Shown in pieces: positions 39,282 through 48,459 of a DNA stretch of 64,000 nt. Source of the DNA: Alkalilimnicola sp. S0819 (GTDB taxonomy: Bacteria > Pseudomonadota > Gammaproteobacteria > Nitrococcales > WHIW01); NCBI RefSeq assembly GCF_009295635.1, contig NZ_WHIW01000003.1, forward strand, positions 124,001 through 188,000, in the 5' to 3' direction. How positions within the stretch are numbered: position 1 is the first letter of the stretch; each line of letters begins with the position of its first letter. The notes beneath the pieces were generated by a model. The model saw only the letters and a list, made by a program, of their open reading frames with translations, was not told the DNA's origin and searched no databases. A program made the position numbers and the translations under genes.

Positions 39282-41960
39282 CTATAAATCGCGGCTGACC
39301 AGGCTGACCGTGTAGTCCTCCGCACTTCTACGGCTGCTAAAGCCCAGCCGACGCATCAGCCCGAGCATGCGCACATTGCTGGTGAGGACCTCGCCATGGA
39401 TGCGTTGCAGGCCGCGGCTGCGAGCCTGCTCCATCAGGGCCTTCATCAGTCGGGTGCCTATCCCCTTGCCCTGCCAGTCATCCGCCACCGCCAGGGCGAA
39501 CTCGCAGCTCAACCCATCCGGATCGGTGACGTAGCGGCTGACGCCGATCTGTCGCTCCTCGCCCTGTTCGTCCACGGTGGTGGCTACCAGGGCCATTTCC
39601 CGGTCGTAATCGATCTGGGTGAAGCGCACCAGCATATCGGCGCTAAGTTCGGCCAGGTGCTCCATGAAACGGAAGAAACGCGACTGGGGGGAGAGGGCGT
39701 GCACGAAGGCCTGCTTCATCTCGGCATCCTCCGGGCGTATGGGGCGCAGGGTCACGAGGGTGCCGTCACTGAGCGTGATTTCCCGCTGCAGTTGCGCTGG
39801 ATAGGGAACGATGGCCATGTGCGCGTAGGGGTCGGCGCTGGGCTGCCTGGGGGCGAGCCGAAAGCGCGCGTCCACGGCGCGTACGCCATCCTCGTCGGCG
39901 ATGAGCGGGTTGATGTCCATCTCCAGAATCTGGGGCAGGGCGCACACCAGTTCCGACACCCGCAGCAGTACATCCTCGATCGCCGTCATGTCCACCGCGG
40001 CGGCGTGGCGGTAGGCCGCCAGGAACGGCGCGACCCGTGTGCTCTGGATCAATTGCCGCACGAGATAGTTGTTCAAGGGCGGCAGGGCCACGGCCTTGTC
40101 CTGTATCACTTCCACCTGTGCGCCCCCGGCGCCGAAACTGATCACCGGTCCGAATACCGGGTCGCGCAGCACTCCCACCATCAATTCGCGGCCATGGCGG
40201 GGCGTGTGCATGCACTCCACGGTAACGCCGTGCACCTCCGCCTCGGGTGCCCACCGGGCGACCGAGGCGTGCAGATCCACATAGGCGCTGCGCACGGCCT
40301 GGGCGTTGCTGATGTTTAGCCGCACGCCGCCGATCTCGCCCTTGTGGGTGATCCCCGGCGCATTGATCTTCATGGCTACGGGAAAGCCCAGTGACTGGGC
40401 CACCAGCAGGGCTTCGGATGCGCTGCGGGCCTCTACAGTCTGTACCACCGGAATTCCGAAGGCGCCGAGCAGGGCCTTGGATTCCAGTTGGCTGAGCAGG
40501 CCACGCCCTTCCTCCAGCGCGGCCTCGATGATCCAGTGCGCCGCCTGCAGATCCGGCTCCCGGGGCCGGCTGCTGGCCTCGGGCACCTGGAAGAGCAGCT
40601 GGCGGTTTCGCCGATGCCGGACCAGATAGGAGAAACCTTCCACCGCGGCCTCGGGGGAGTCGAAATGGGGCAGCCGATGCTCGGCAAACCACTGCCTGGC
40701 GTCCCGGACACGCCCTCCGCCCATCCAGCAGGCCAGCACCGGCTTGCGCTGTGCGGCGGCAGTCTCGGTGACGGCCCGGGCCGTGGCCTCCGGCTCCGCC
40801 ACCGCCTGGGGGGTGAGCAGGGCAAGCACGCCGTCGACCGCCGGATCGCGCAGGCAGATCTCCAGCGCCTCGCGGTAGCGGCCGGCATCGGCATCGCCGA
40901 GCAGATCCACCGGATTGCCGGCGGCGGCCTGGGGCGGGAGCAGGGCACGCAGGCCGTGTTGGCCGGGCTCGGAAAAATCCGCCAGCGCCACGCCCATGTC
41001 CGCCGCCCGGTCCACAGCCATCACGCCGGGCCCACCGCCGTTGGTGATAACGGCGAGCCGTTCGCCCTGCACCCGGATGCCGCTGCCGAGTATCTCGGCC
41101 GCGGCGAACAATTGCTCGATGGTGTCCGCCCGCACCGCGCCGGCACGCGCCAAGGCCGCGTCGAAGGCGTCGTCCTCCCCCACCAGCGCGCCGGTGTGGG
41201 ACATGGCCGCGCGGACTCCCGGAGCACGCCGGCCCGCCTTCACCACCACCACCGGCTTGATCCGCGCCGCCGCGCGCAGCCCGCTCATGAACCGGCGCGC
41301 GTCGTGCACGCCTTCCACGTACAGGAGTATGCCGCGGGTGGCCGGGTCCATGGCGAGAAAGGCGAGGATTTCGCCGAAGCCCACATCTACCCCATGCCCC
41401 AGGGACACCAGGGCGGAGAAGCCCATCCTGCGCTCCAGTGCCCAGTCCAGAATGGCGGTGCACAGCGCGCCGCTCTGGGAGACCAGAGCCAGCTCTCCGG
41501 GGAGGGCGGCATTCTTGCTGAAGGTGGCGTTGACGCCCAGGCGCGGGCGCATGATGCCCATGCAGTTGGGGCCGATGATCCGTACACGGTGGTTGCGGGC
41601 CGCGGCGAGCATGTCTCGCTCGAGCCTGACGCCGGCCTCGCCTTGCTCGCCGAAGCCCGCGGAGAGTACCACCACGGCGTGAATTCCGGCCTGGCCGCAT
41701 TCGCGGATCAGCCCAGGGACGGTGCGAGCGGGGGTGGCGACCACCGCCAGTTCCACCGGTTCCGCGATGTCCGCTACCCGCGCGTAGGCTTGTCGACCTT
41801 GTATTTCCCGATGACGGGGGTTGACCGGATAGAGGGCGCCGCCGAAGTTGCTGTCGAGGAAATTGGCCATCGCCAGGGTGCCGATGGCACCCGGGCGTTC
41901 ACTGGCGCCGATGACGGCGATGGAGGCCGGGTTGAAGAAGGACGACAGATAATGCGCCAT
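39282..41960 (-). CDS. Pat-type protein lysine acetyltransferase (NDP-forming acyl-CoA synthetase-GNAT fusion)
   Basis: Protein of 892 residues in the Pat/YfiQ/PatZ architecture. It has a CoA-binding Rossmann domain (SIAVIGASERPGAIG near 13), a succinyl-CoA-synthetase-like domain, an ATP-grasp subdomain (about 485-700, MKINAPGITHKGEIGGV) and a C-terminal GNAT domain (about 735-892, acetyl-CoA loop near DWQGKGIGTRLM). Such enzymes acetylate lysines of acetyl-CoA synthetase and other proteins. The stretch AAMSHTGALVG keeps a histidine at the position phosphorylated in true ADP-forming synthetases. A single-gene minus unit divergent from nothing on its left. Confidence 0.9.
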   Translation of the reverse strand: MAHYLSSFFNPASIAVIGASERPGAIGTLAMANFLDSNFGGALYPVNPRHREIQGRQAYARVADIAEPVELAVVATPARTVPGLIRECGQAGIHAVVVLSAGFGEQGEAGVRLERDMLAAARNHRVRIIGPNCMGIMRPRLGVNATFSKNAALPGELALVSQSGALCTAILDWALERRMGFSALVSLGHGVDVGFGEILAFLAMDPATRGILLYVEGVHDARRFMSGLRAAARIKPVVVVKAGRRAPGVRAAMSHTGALVGEDDAFDAALARAGAVRADTIEQLFAAAEILGSGIRVQGERLAVITNGGGPGVMAVDRAADMGVALADFSEPGQHGLRALLPPQAAAGNPVDLLGDADAGRYREALEICLRDPAVDGVLALLTPQAVAEPEATARAVTETAAAQRKPVLACWMGGGRVRDARQWFAEHRLPHFDSPEAAVEGFSYLVRHRRNRQLLFQVPEASSRPREPDLQAAHWIIEAALEEGRGLLSQLESKALLGAFGIPVVQTVEARSASEALLVAQSLGFPVAMKINAPGITHKGEIGGVRLNISNAQAVRSAYVDLHASVARWAPEAEVHGVTVECMHTPRHGRELMVGVLRDPVFGPVISFGAGGAQVEVIQDKAVALPPLNNYLVRQLIQSTRVAPFLAAYRHAAAVDMTAIEDVLLRVSELVCALPQILEMDINPLIADEDGVRAVDARFRLAPRQPSADPYAHMAIVPYPAQLQREITLSDGTLVTLRPIRPEDAEMKQAFVHALSPQSRFFRFMEHLAELSADMLVRFTQIDYDREMALVATTVDEQGEERQIGVSRYVTDPDGLSCEFALAVADDWQGKGIGTRLMKALMEQARSRGLQRIHGEVLTSNVRMLGLMRRLGFSSRRSAEDYTVSLVSRDL

Positions 41961-42031
41961 ACCGGGCTCGCCTGTGCAGATATCGCTGGCCTGCGCCTAT
42001 CCATAGCACATCCTGCCCCTCGGGCAAGCCT

Positions 42032-42370
42032 TCAGCCCGTGACACCCGCCAGGCCATGACAGGCGGCGTAGTCCAGGGCCTCCCTCACATCATCCGGCTC
42101 CAGGCCCGGGAAACGACGCCGCAGGCTCTCCCAGTCGCGCAGATGCAGTAGCTGCTCCAAAAGGTGCGCCACGGACAGGCCCAGTTGCTCGAGTCGCGCG
42201 GGCGGTGAGGCCGGCTTCTGAAGCCGGCCGCCGGTGTGGGCCACGCGGCAGGCGGCGTCCCGACTCAGGCGCAGCGCGGGGCGGGTATCATCACGGCGGG
42301 GGTAAATATCCGAATGCTGGGCGCCCCTGAGGCGCACAAAGACAGGCGGCTGTTGCATCCGCTTTTCCAT
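42032..42370 (-). CDS. Small protein with DUF433-like C-terminus
   Basis: A 112-residue protein whose C-terminal half (LEQLLHLRDWESLRRRFPGLEPDDVREALDYAA) resembles the DUF433 helix-turn-helix seen in VapB-like antitoxins. The N-terminal half is arginine-rich and low in family features, and the true start may be further in. No adjacent toxin gene is evident. The role is unknown. Confidence 0.5.
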   Translation of the reverse strand: MEKRMQQPPVFVRLRGAQHSDIYPRRDDTRPALRLSRDAACRVAHTGGRLQKPASPPARLEQLGLSVAHLLEQLLHLRDWESLRRRFPGLEPDDVREALDYAACHGLAGVTG

Positions 42371-42451
42371 CCCTGGTAGTTGGTATTGCTATCGTGGCGT
42401 CCTGGCCACCGTGCGCAAGCTAACCCAAGCGCCGCGTCCTGTCCAGCCGCG

Positions 42452-43666
42452 CTATTGCCGATAGCGGGCGAGGAAGCGTTCCAGGCGCTCCACGGCCTGC
42501 TCCAGCGTGTCCAGCCAGGGCAGGAAGACCATGCGCAGATGGTCCGGTTGCGGCCAATTGAAGGCGGTGCCCTCCACCAGCAAGAGGTGTTCCTGGCGCA
42601 ACAGGTCCAGCACCAGCTGACGGTCGTCATGGATGGGGTAGACCTTCGGGTCCAGTCGGGGGAAGAGGTACAGGGCGCCGCGGGGTTTCACGCAGCTCAC
42701 CCCGGGTATCTGGTTGAGCAGGTCCCAGGCCCGGTCCCGCTGCTCCCGCAACCGCCCGCCCGGGCGGATCAATTCCTGAATGCTCTGATAGCCCCCCAGC
42801 GCGGTCTGCACGGCATGCTGGGCGGGGACATTGGCGCACAGGCGCATGGACGCGAGCATGTCCAGGCCTTCGATGTAGCCCGCCGCCTGATCCCTGGGGC
42901 CGGTGATGTACATCCAGCCGGAGCGGAACCCCGCCACCCGGTAAACCTTGGAAAGTCCGCCGAAACTGAGGATGAGCACGTCATCGGCCAGGGAGGCCAT
43001 GGGAATGTGCACCGCGTCCTCATAGAGAATCTTGTCGTAGATCTCATCGGCGAAGATGACCAGATCATGGCGTCGCGCCAGTTCCACCACGCCTTCCAGC
43101 AGTTCCCGGGAATACACCGCACCGGTGGGGTTGTTGGGGTTGATCAGCACGATGCCCCGGGTGCGCGGCCCGATCTTGGCCGCGATGTCCTCCAGATCCG
43201 GGAACCAGTCGGCCTGCTCGTCGCACAGATAATGCACCGGCTTGCCGCCCGCCAGGCTCACCGCGGCGGTCCACAGCGGATAGTCCGGGGCGGGGATCAG
43301 CAGTTCATCACCGTTGTTCAGCAGCGCCAGGGTGGCCATCACGATCAGCTCGCTGACGCCGTTACCCAGGTAGACATCGTCTATGCCCACATCCGGGATG
43401 CCCCGGGCCTGGCAGTGCTGCACCACGGCCTTGCGGGCGGCGAAGACCCCCTTGGAGTCGGAATACCCCTGAGCGGTGGGCAGGTTGTGGAGCACGTCCT
43501 GGAGGATCTCCTCCGGTGCCTCGAAACCGAAGGGGGCGGGGTTGCCGATGTTCAGCTTGAGGATGCGGTGGCCTTCGTCTTCCAGCCGCTTCGCATGCTC
43601 CAGCACCGGGCCGCGGATGTCATAGCAGACATCCGCCAGCTTGGCGGATTTTTCGATCTTCTTCAC
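42452..43666 (-). CDS. alaA: Alanine-synthesising aminotransferase (AlaA type)
   Basis: Class I/II PLP aminotransferase of 404 residues resembling AlaA (glutamate-pyruvate aminotransferase). Conserved marks: LNIGNPAPFGF near the N-terminus, YLGNGVSELI, the NPNNPTGAVYS loop, DEIYDKILYE, and the PLP-binding lysine in SFGGLSKVYRVAGFRSGW. It starts 40 bases downstream of the dusB stop on the same strand and could be co-transcribed. Confidence 0.92.
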   Translation of the reverse strand: MKKIEKSAKLADVCYDIRGPVLEHAKRLEDEGHRILKLNIGNPAPFGFEAPEEILQDVLHNLPTAQGYSDSKGVFAARKAVVQHCQARGIPDVGIDDVYLGNGVSELIVMATLALLNNGDELLIPAPDYPLWTAAVSLAGGKPVHYLCDEQADWFPDLEDIAAKIGPRTRGIVLINPNNPTGAVYSRELLEGVVELARRHDLVIFADEIYDKILYEDAVHIPMASLADDVLILSFGGLSKVYRVAGFRSGWMYITGPRDQAAGYIEGLDMLASMRLCANVPAQHAVQTALGGYQSIQELIRPGGRLREQRDRAWDLLNQIPGVSCVKPRGALYLFPRLDPKVYPIHDDRQLVLDLLRQEHLLLVEGTAFNWPQPDHLRMVFLPWLDTLEQAVERLERFLARYRQ

Positions 43667-43706
43667 GTTGTCGGTACTCGCCGTTTAGTGTTTCCTGTCC
43701 GCGGGC

Positions 43707-44687
43707 TCAGGCGGCCTGTGAATCGGCCAGGCGCCGGAAATAATCGCCCAGCAGACGGCGTTGCGCCAGCGGGCATTCCAGGCGCATGGCCTGGCGTCGC
43801 AGTGCTTCCCCGCCGGGACGTCCGTCCAGATACCAGCCGATGTGCTTGCGCGCCATGCGCACGCCCTGATGCACGCCGTAGAAATCGTGCATCGCCCGCA
43901 GGTGCCCGTCCACGATGCGGGCGATCGTTTCCGGCGCCGGTTCGGGCAATTCCTCGCCGGTCGCCAGATAATGGCGGATCTGGCCAAACAGCCAAGGACG
44001 GCCGTGGGCGCCGCGACCGATCATCAGCGCATCCGCGCCGGTGCGGCGCAGTACGTGGGCGGCCTTCTCCGGGCTGTCGATATCGCCGTTGGCCATCAGC
44101 GGAATGCTGATCGCCTGTTTCACCCGGGCGATGGTGTCGTATTCCGCTTCGCCTCGGTAGAGATCCTGCCGGGTCCGTCCGTGCAGGGCCAGTGCCTGAA
44201 TCCCAGCCTGTTCCGCCAGCCGGGCGATGCGCACGGCATTGCGCCGATCGGGGCTGACGCCGGTGCGCATCTTCAGCGTTACCGGCACATCCACCGCCGC
44301 CACCACGGCCTCCAGAATGTTACTCACCAGGGCCTCATCGGCCAGCAGCGCGGAGCCCGCCGACTTGTTGCAGACCTTCTTCGCGGGGCAGCCCATGTTA
44401 ATGTCGATGATGCGCGCGCCTTGCTCTACGTTGTAGCGGGCCGCGTCGGCCATCGTTGCCGGGTCCGCGCCGGCGATCTGGACGATGCGCGGCTCCGGCT
44501 CGCCCTGATGATCCCGGCGCAGCCGCGATTTGCGCGATTGGCGCAGATCAGGGTTTGACGCCAACATCTCGCCCACCGCCAAACCCGCGCCCTGGCTTCG
44601 GCACAACTGCCGGAACGGGCGGTCCGTGACCCCGGCCATGGGAGCAAGAACCAGCGGGTTATCAATACGGTAAGGCCCGATACGCAT
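43707..44687 (-). CDS. dusB: tRNA-dihydrouridine synthase B
   Basis: FMN-dependent enzyme of 326 residues that reduces a specific uridine in tRNA. It has the DusB-type N-terminus (RIGPYRIDNPLVLAPMAGVTD), the DINMGCPAKKVCNKSAGSAL active-site segment with the catalytic cysteine, LALHGRTRQDLY, NGDIDSPEKA and IGRGAHGRPW. In enterics and pseudomonads dusB precedes fis; here the gene downstream is alaA and no fis is seen. Confidence 0.93.
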   Translation of the reverse strand: MRIGPYRIDNPLVLAPMAGVTDRPFRQLCRSQGAGLAVGEMLASNPDLRQSRKSRLRRDHQGEPEPRIVQIAGADPATMADAARYNVEQGARIIDINMGCPAKKVCNKSAGSALLADEALVSNILEAVVAAVDVPVTLKMRTGVSPDRRNAVRIARLAEQAGIQALALHGRTRQDLYRGEAEYDTIARVKQAISIPLMANGDIDSPEKAAHVLRRTGADALMIGRGAHGRPWLFGQIRHYLATGEELPEPAPETIARIVDGHLRAMHDFYGVHQGVRMARKHIGWYLDGRPGGEALRRQAMRLECPLAQRRLLGDYFRRLADSQAA

Positions 44688-44816
44688 GGCTTTTCCGAGG
44701 CGGAAGCAAAGCGCCTATCATACGCGCTGGCGCGGGCGGCACCAACGGCGGGCACTTGCCAGCCACTTGCGGCTTGGACAAGATCGGTAAGGAATACGGC
44801 ACAGGAGCGCATAGGC

Positions 44817-45593
44817 ATGCAGGATTACGCCATCGTCACGGGCGGCGGTACGGGTATAGGGCTGGCCATTGCCCGCGCTCTGGCCGAGCGTGGCCTGCAG
44901 GTGCTGATCTGCGGGCGACGAGAGGCACCCTTGCGGGAGGCCTCGCAGCGTTATGGCGCGGGCCTGCAGCCTGTAGTGGCCGATGTGGCCACCGAGGCCG
45001 GGCGCGGGGCGCTGCGCCAAGCGTTACCCGCGCAGGCGCGGTTGCGTGCGCTGGTGCATAACGCGGCCTTGCTGGAACCGGTCTGTGCCTTGGCCGATAT
45101 GGACCCCGCGGCATGGCGCCGGCATTACGCGGTGAACGTGGAAGCGCCGCTGTTTCTGACCCGTGAGCTGCTGCCGGTACTGGACGGCGGCGGGCGCGTG
45201 TTGCACATTTCCTCTGGTGCCGCACATCACGCTTACCCGGGCTGGGCGGCATACTGCAGCAGCAAGGCGGCATTGCACATGCTCTTTCTGGCCTGGAAAA
45301 GCGAATGGCCCGTCGAGCGTATCGCCTTCGGCAGCCTGCGCCCCGGGGTGGTCAACACCCCCATGCAGGCGCATATTCGCGGTATTCCCGCGCAGCGTTT
45401 TCCCGCGGTGGAGCGCTTCCAGCGCCTGCATGCCGAGGGCGGCCTGCGCGAACCGGCGGAAGTGGGGGGGTTTGCCGCCTGGCTGCTGATGGAGCAGGGG
45501 GCCGCGGCCTACAGCGCCCAGGAATGGGATCTGGGTGATCCGGGGCACAGGCGTCAGTGGGAGCGCCAGGGTGAAAGACCGCGGCCCGGTTGA
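44817..45593 (+). CDS. Short-chain dehydrogenase/reductase
   Basis: Cytoplasmic NAD(P)-dependent oxidoreductase of 258 residues with TGGGTGIG (residues 8-15), HNAAL, the serine of HISSGAAHHAYPGW and the catalytic YCSSK. The arginine of ICGRR after the second strand suggests NADP preference. PGVVNTPM follows as in classical SDRs. The substrate is unknown. It is divergent from dusB over about 130 bases. Confidence 0.85.
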   Translation: MQDYAIVTGGGTGIGLAIARALAERGLQVLICGRREAPLREASQRYGAGLQPVVADVATEAGRGALRQALPAQARLRALVHNAALLEPVCALADMDPAAWRRHYAVNVEAPLFLTRELLPVLDGGGRVLHISSGAAHHAYPGWAAYCSSKAALHMLFLAWKSEWPVERIAFGSLRPGVVNTPMQAHIRGIPAQRFPAVERFQRLHAEGGLREPAEVGGFAAWLLMEQGAAAYSAQEWDLGDPGHRRQWERQGERPRPG

Positions 45594-45661
45594 AGGCGCC
45601 GAGCAACAACAACTATAAAGCCACGACCGCAGCGCCCGTGGCGGGGTAATACAGGAACAGC

Positions 45662-48196
45662 ATGGAACGCAGAACCCATCAGCCCGAGGCATGTCCCGGC
45701 TCTCGCGCCTTTTATCGGGCCGCGATGGAAGGCGAGCCCCTGTCACGACGCGTCGCACTCCTTTCGGAATGGGCTGATGCCCGCTATCCGCATCTCGCTA
45801 TTTTGTTGCGCGAAACCGGTGAGTCTGTTTCCCAGTCTCCTCTTGCACTTTCCGGCCCCGAATTGCGCGGCGCGGCGCTCTCGCAGGCGCTGGCCCTAAG
45901 CACCCAGCCTGCGCAAGGCTTGGTGGAGCTGGAGCGAGGCGGCGCGCTGGCCGGTGTTGGCTGGCGGATGTATCGCACTGCGCGTATAAGCCTGGCGCGG
46001 GACGGCTCGGCGGTATACTGCCTGGTCCTGGGCAGAGAAGGCGCGGACGATGCCATAGGCGAAGCCCTCGATGCGCTGTGCTTCGCGTTTGAGTTGGCCG
46101 CCCGCTTGGCCGCCGCGGACGGGCAGACTGACGACCTGGCCCGCAAGCGGGAGATGTTCCTGGGGCAATTCAATGACGCCCTGCGCGGCTGCCATGAACC
46201 CCGTCGCATCATGGCCATCGCGGCGGACCGTCTGGGCCGCAACCTGCGTGTGGCACGGGCCGGCTACGTGGAATTCGACCTGCCGGGTCGCCGGGTCGCC
46301 TCCATGGCGGATTACAGCGCCGGCGAGGCTACCATGGTGGGGCGCTGGGATCTGGATCAGACCATTTCCCCGAGCTTGCTGCACCAATTGCAGGCTGGTC
46401 AGACCGTTGTCGTGGAGGATACCCAAACCGACCCGGATTGCGCCGAGTTGGCCCAGGTCTATCGTGAATTCGGCACCCGCGCCGCTGTGATCGTTCCGCT
46501 GGTGAAGAACGGTCGCCTGGTGGCCGGTTTCGTGGTGCAGCACGGCAGGGCGCGGCGTTGGAGCAGCGAGGAAATCGCCCTGGTCCAGGCCGTGGCCGAA
46601 CGGACCTGGCTGGCGGTGGTGAATGAGCGCACCCGTGAGGCGCTGCTTGCCAGCGAGCGCAAGTACAAGACCCTGGTGGACCATGCCCCGGAAGCCATCG
46701 CGGTGCTGGACGTGGATACCCTGTGTCTGGTGGAGGCGAACGACAAGGCCCTGGAGATGTTCGGCATACCCCGCGAGGAGATGCCCTACACGGCCTGGGG
46801 AGAGCTGCTGCCGGACCACGACCTGGACGGCAACGACAGCCGGGGAAAGATGCGCGAACTGGCTGACCGGGCCCTGGCCGGGGAGCTGGTGGTGGAGGAG
46901 GCGCTGCGCCGCAATGCCGCCGGCGAGGAGTTCGTGGTGGAAATACGCACCACGGCGTTGCCGGACCCGGCCGGGCGGCGCCTGGTACGGACCACCTTCA
47001 CCGACATCACCAAGCGCAAGCAGGCCGAGCGGGCCTTGGCGGCGCTCAACGAGACCCTGGAACGGCGCGTGCTGGAGCGCACCCGAGAGGCGGAGCAGCG
47101 GGCCGCGCAGCTGCGGGTGTTGGCGGCGCAGCTGGCCAACGCCGAACAGAGGGAGCGCCGCCGCATCGCCGAGGTGCTGCATGATCATCTGCAGCAGCTC
47201 TTGGTGGCGGCCAAACTGCGGGTAAGCTATCTGCAGAACCGGGTCGTCGAAGCCTGGTCGGGGCCGGTATTCCACGAGCTTTCGGAATTGATCGATGAAT
47301 CCCTGGATGCCTCCCGCTCGCTTACCGTGGAGCTCAGCCCCCCCATCCTCTATGACGCCGGCTTGGTAGCCGCGCTGGACTGGCTGGCACGCTGGTCCCT
47401 GGACAAGAACGGCTTGCGGGTGACGGTACGCGCCGGCGAGGAAATAGACCCCTTGCCCGAGGACCTGCGTGCCTTCCTGTTCCAGGCGGTGCGGGAGTTG
47501 TTGTTCAACGTGGTCAAGCACGGCCGGATCTCGGAAGCGGAGATCGAGCTGGAGCGCGATGCGGAACAGCAATTGTGGATCGGCATCCGCGACCATGGGC
47601 GAGGTTTCGATGCCGCGGAGGCGGTGCGTTACCAAGGCAGTGGCGGCTTTGGCCTGTTCAGCATCCGCGAGCGTATCGAGGTACTGGGTGGCCAATTCAT
47701 CCTGGAAACCGCGCCGGGGGAGGGGACCACGGTGCGTCTCAGCCTGCCCGTCAGCGCCTTGCCGCCCACGGAGCGTCGGCAGCCCGTGCCCTCGGCCGAA
47801 GCCTCGTCTGCCCAGCTGCGCATCCCGCTGGACCGTATACGCGTACTCCTGGCGGACGATCATGAGATGTTGCGCGAGGGCCTGGCGAAAGTGTTGGGCG
47901 AAACGCCGGATATCGAGCTGGTGGGCAAGGCCGCGGACGGACTGGAAGCGGTGCGCTTGGCTGATCGCCTGAAGCCCGACGTGGTGATCATGGACGTGGG
48001 CATGCCGCGTCTGAACGGCATAGAGGCGACACGGCGCATCTGTATCCGCCACCCGCAGACTCGTGTGATCGGGCTGTCCATGCACGACCAACGTGACATG
48101 GAGGGCGCGATGCTGGCCGCCGGCGCCCAGTCCTATCTCACCAAGGGTGGCTCCACTGAAGAGCTGCTGGGCGAGATTCGCAATCAGCAGCCCTGA
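45662..48196 (+). CDS. GAF-PAS sensor kinase (HisKA_3) fused to a NarL-type receiver
   Basis: Cytoplasmic hybrid kinase of 844 residues. The N-terminal 160 residues are unrecognised. A GAF domain (about 175-325), a PAS domain (about 340-460), a coiled coil, a NarX-type dimerisation domain with His507 (RRRIAEVLHDHLQQLL), an HATPase (VRELLFNVVKHG, GGFGLFSIRERI) and a receiver with Asp778 (VIMDVGMPRLNG) follow. The receiver is of the NarL/FixJ type but ends without the helix-turn-helix, so the output must go through a partner. AGGAA precedes the start. Confidence 0.9.
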   Translation: MERRTHQPEACPGSRAFYRAAMEGEPLSRRVALLSEWADARYPHLAILLRETGESVSQSPLALSGPELRGAALSQALALSTQPAQGLVELERGGALAGVGWRMYRTARISLARDGSAVYCLVLGREGADDAIGEALDALCFAFELAARLAAADGQTDDLARKREMFLGQFNDALRGCHEPRRIMAIAADRLGRNLRVARAGYVEFDLPGRRVASMADYSAGEATMVGRWDLDQTISPSLLHQLQAGQTVVVEDTQTDPDCAELAQVYREFGTRAAVIVPLVKNGRLVAGFVVQHGRARRWSSEEIALVQAVAERTWLAVVNERTREALLASERKYKTLVDHAPEAIAVLDVDTLCLVEANDKALEMFGIPREEMPYTAWGELLPDHDLDGNDSRGKMRELADRALAGELVVEEALRRNAAGEEFVVEIRTTALPDPAGRRLVRTTFTDITKRKQAERALAALNETLERRVLERTREAEQRAAQLRVLAAQLANAEQRERRRIAEVLHDHLQQLLVAAKLRVSYLQNRVVEAWSGPVFHELSELIDESLDASRSLTVELSPPILYDAGLVAALDWLARWSLDKNGLRVTVRAGEEIDPLPEDLRAFLFQAVRELLFNVVKHGRISEAEIELERDAEQQLWIGIRDHGRGFDAAEAVRYQGSGGFGLFSIRERIEVLGGQFILETAPGEGTTVRLSLPVSALPPTERRQPVPSAEASSAQLRIPLDRIRVLLADDHEMLREGLAKVLGETPDIELVGKAADGLEAVRLADRLKPDVVIMDVGMPRLNGIEATRRICIRHPQTRVIGLSMHDQRDMEGAMLAAGAQSYLTKGGSTEELLGEIRNQQP

Positions 48197-48359
48197 GCAG
48201 AGGGCGGCCCACGGCGGCCCCCGCCCAACGGTTGTTGTCGAGGTCCTTGTCGCTGCCGCCGGAGCCGCGCAGGGCCAGTTCCCGGTCAGCGACGGCTGGG
48301 AAGGGCTTGTGCCGCCAGGGGGATCATCAGCAGGCCCGCCGCCCCGCGCCTCAAGGGGG
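48190..48359 (-). pseudogene. Truncated, frameshifted start of an outer-membrane beta-barrel-like gene
   Basis: On the minus strand a TTG near 48354 opens a signal-peptide-like stretch (MRRGAAGLLMIPLAAQALPS) that ends at a TGA. In the next frame the sequence continues with RELALRGSGGSDKDLDNNRW, like the first strands of porin-like or OmpX-like proteins (xxLxGSGSSDKDFDN pattern). It is cut off at the 3' end of the hybrid kinase gene. It looks like a leftover 5' end of a lost gene; the match is short. Confidence 0.4.
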
Positions 48360-48459
48360 GAATAAGCCTTTCTCATGGTTTGATCGCGCCAACGACGGCC
48401 CCACCTTACTGCGCAGGCGAGCTCGTGCTGTTGTCTGCAATCAATCGAGGTGACGGATC

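Noticed and set aside
40488-42059. Open frame of 523 codons on the plus strand
   Set aside because: Antisense shadow of the Pat-type gene.
45896-48376. Open frame of 826 codons on the minus strand
   Set aside because: Antisense to the hybrid kinase gene, whose domains and motifs are all on the plus strand.
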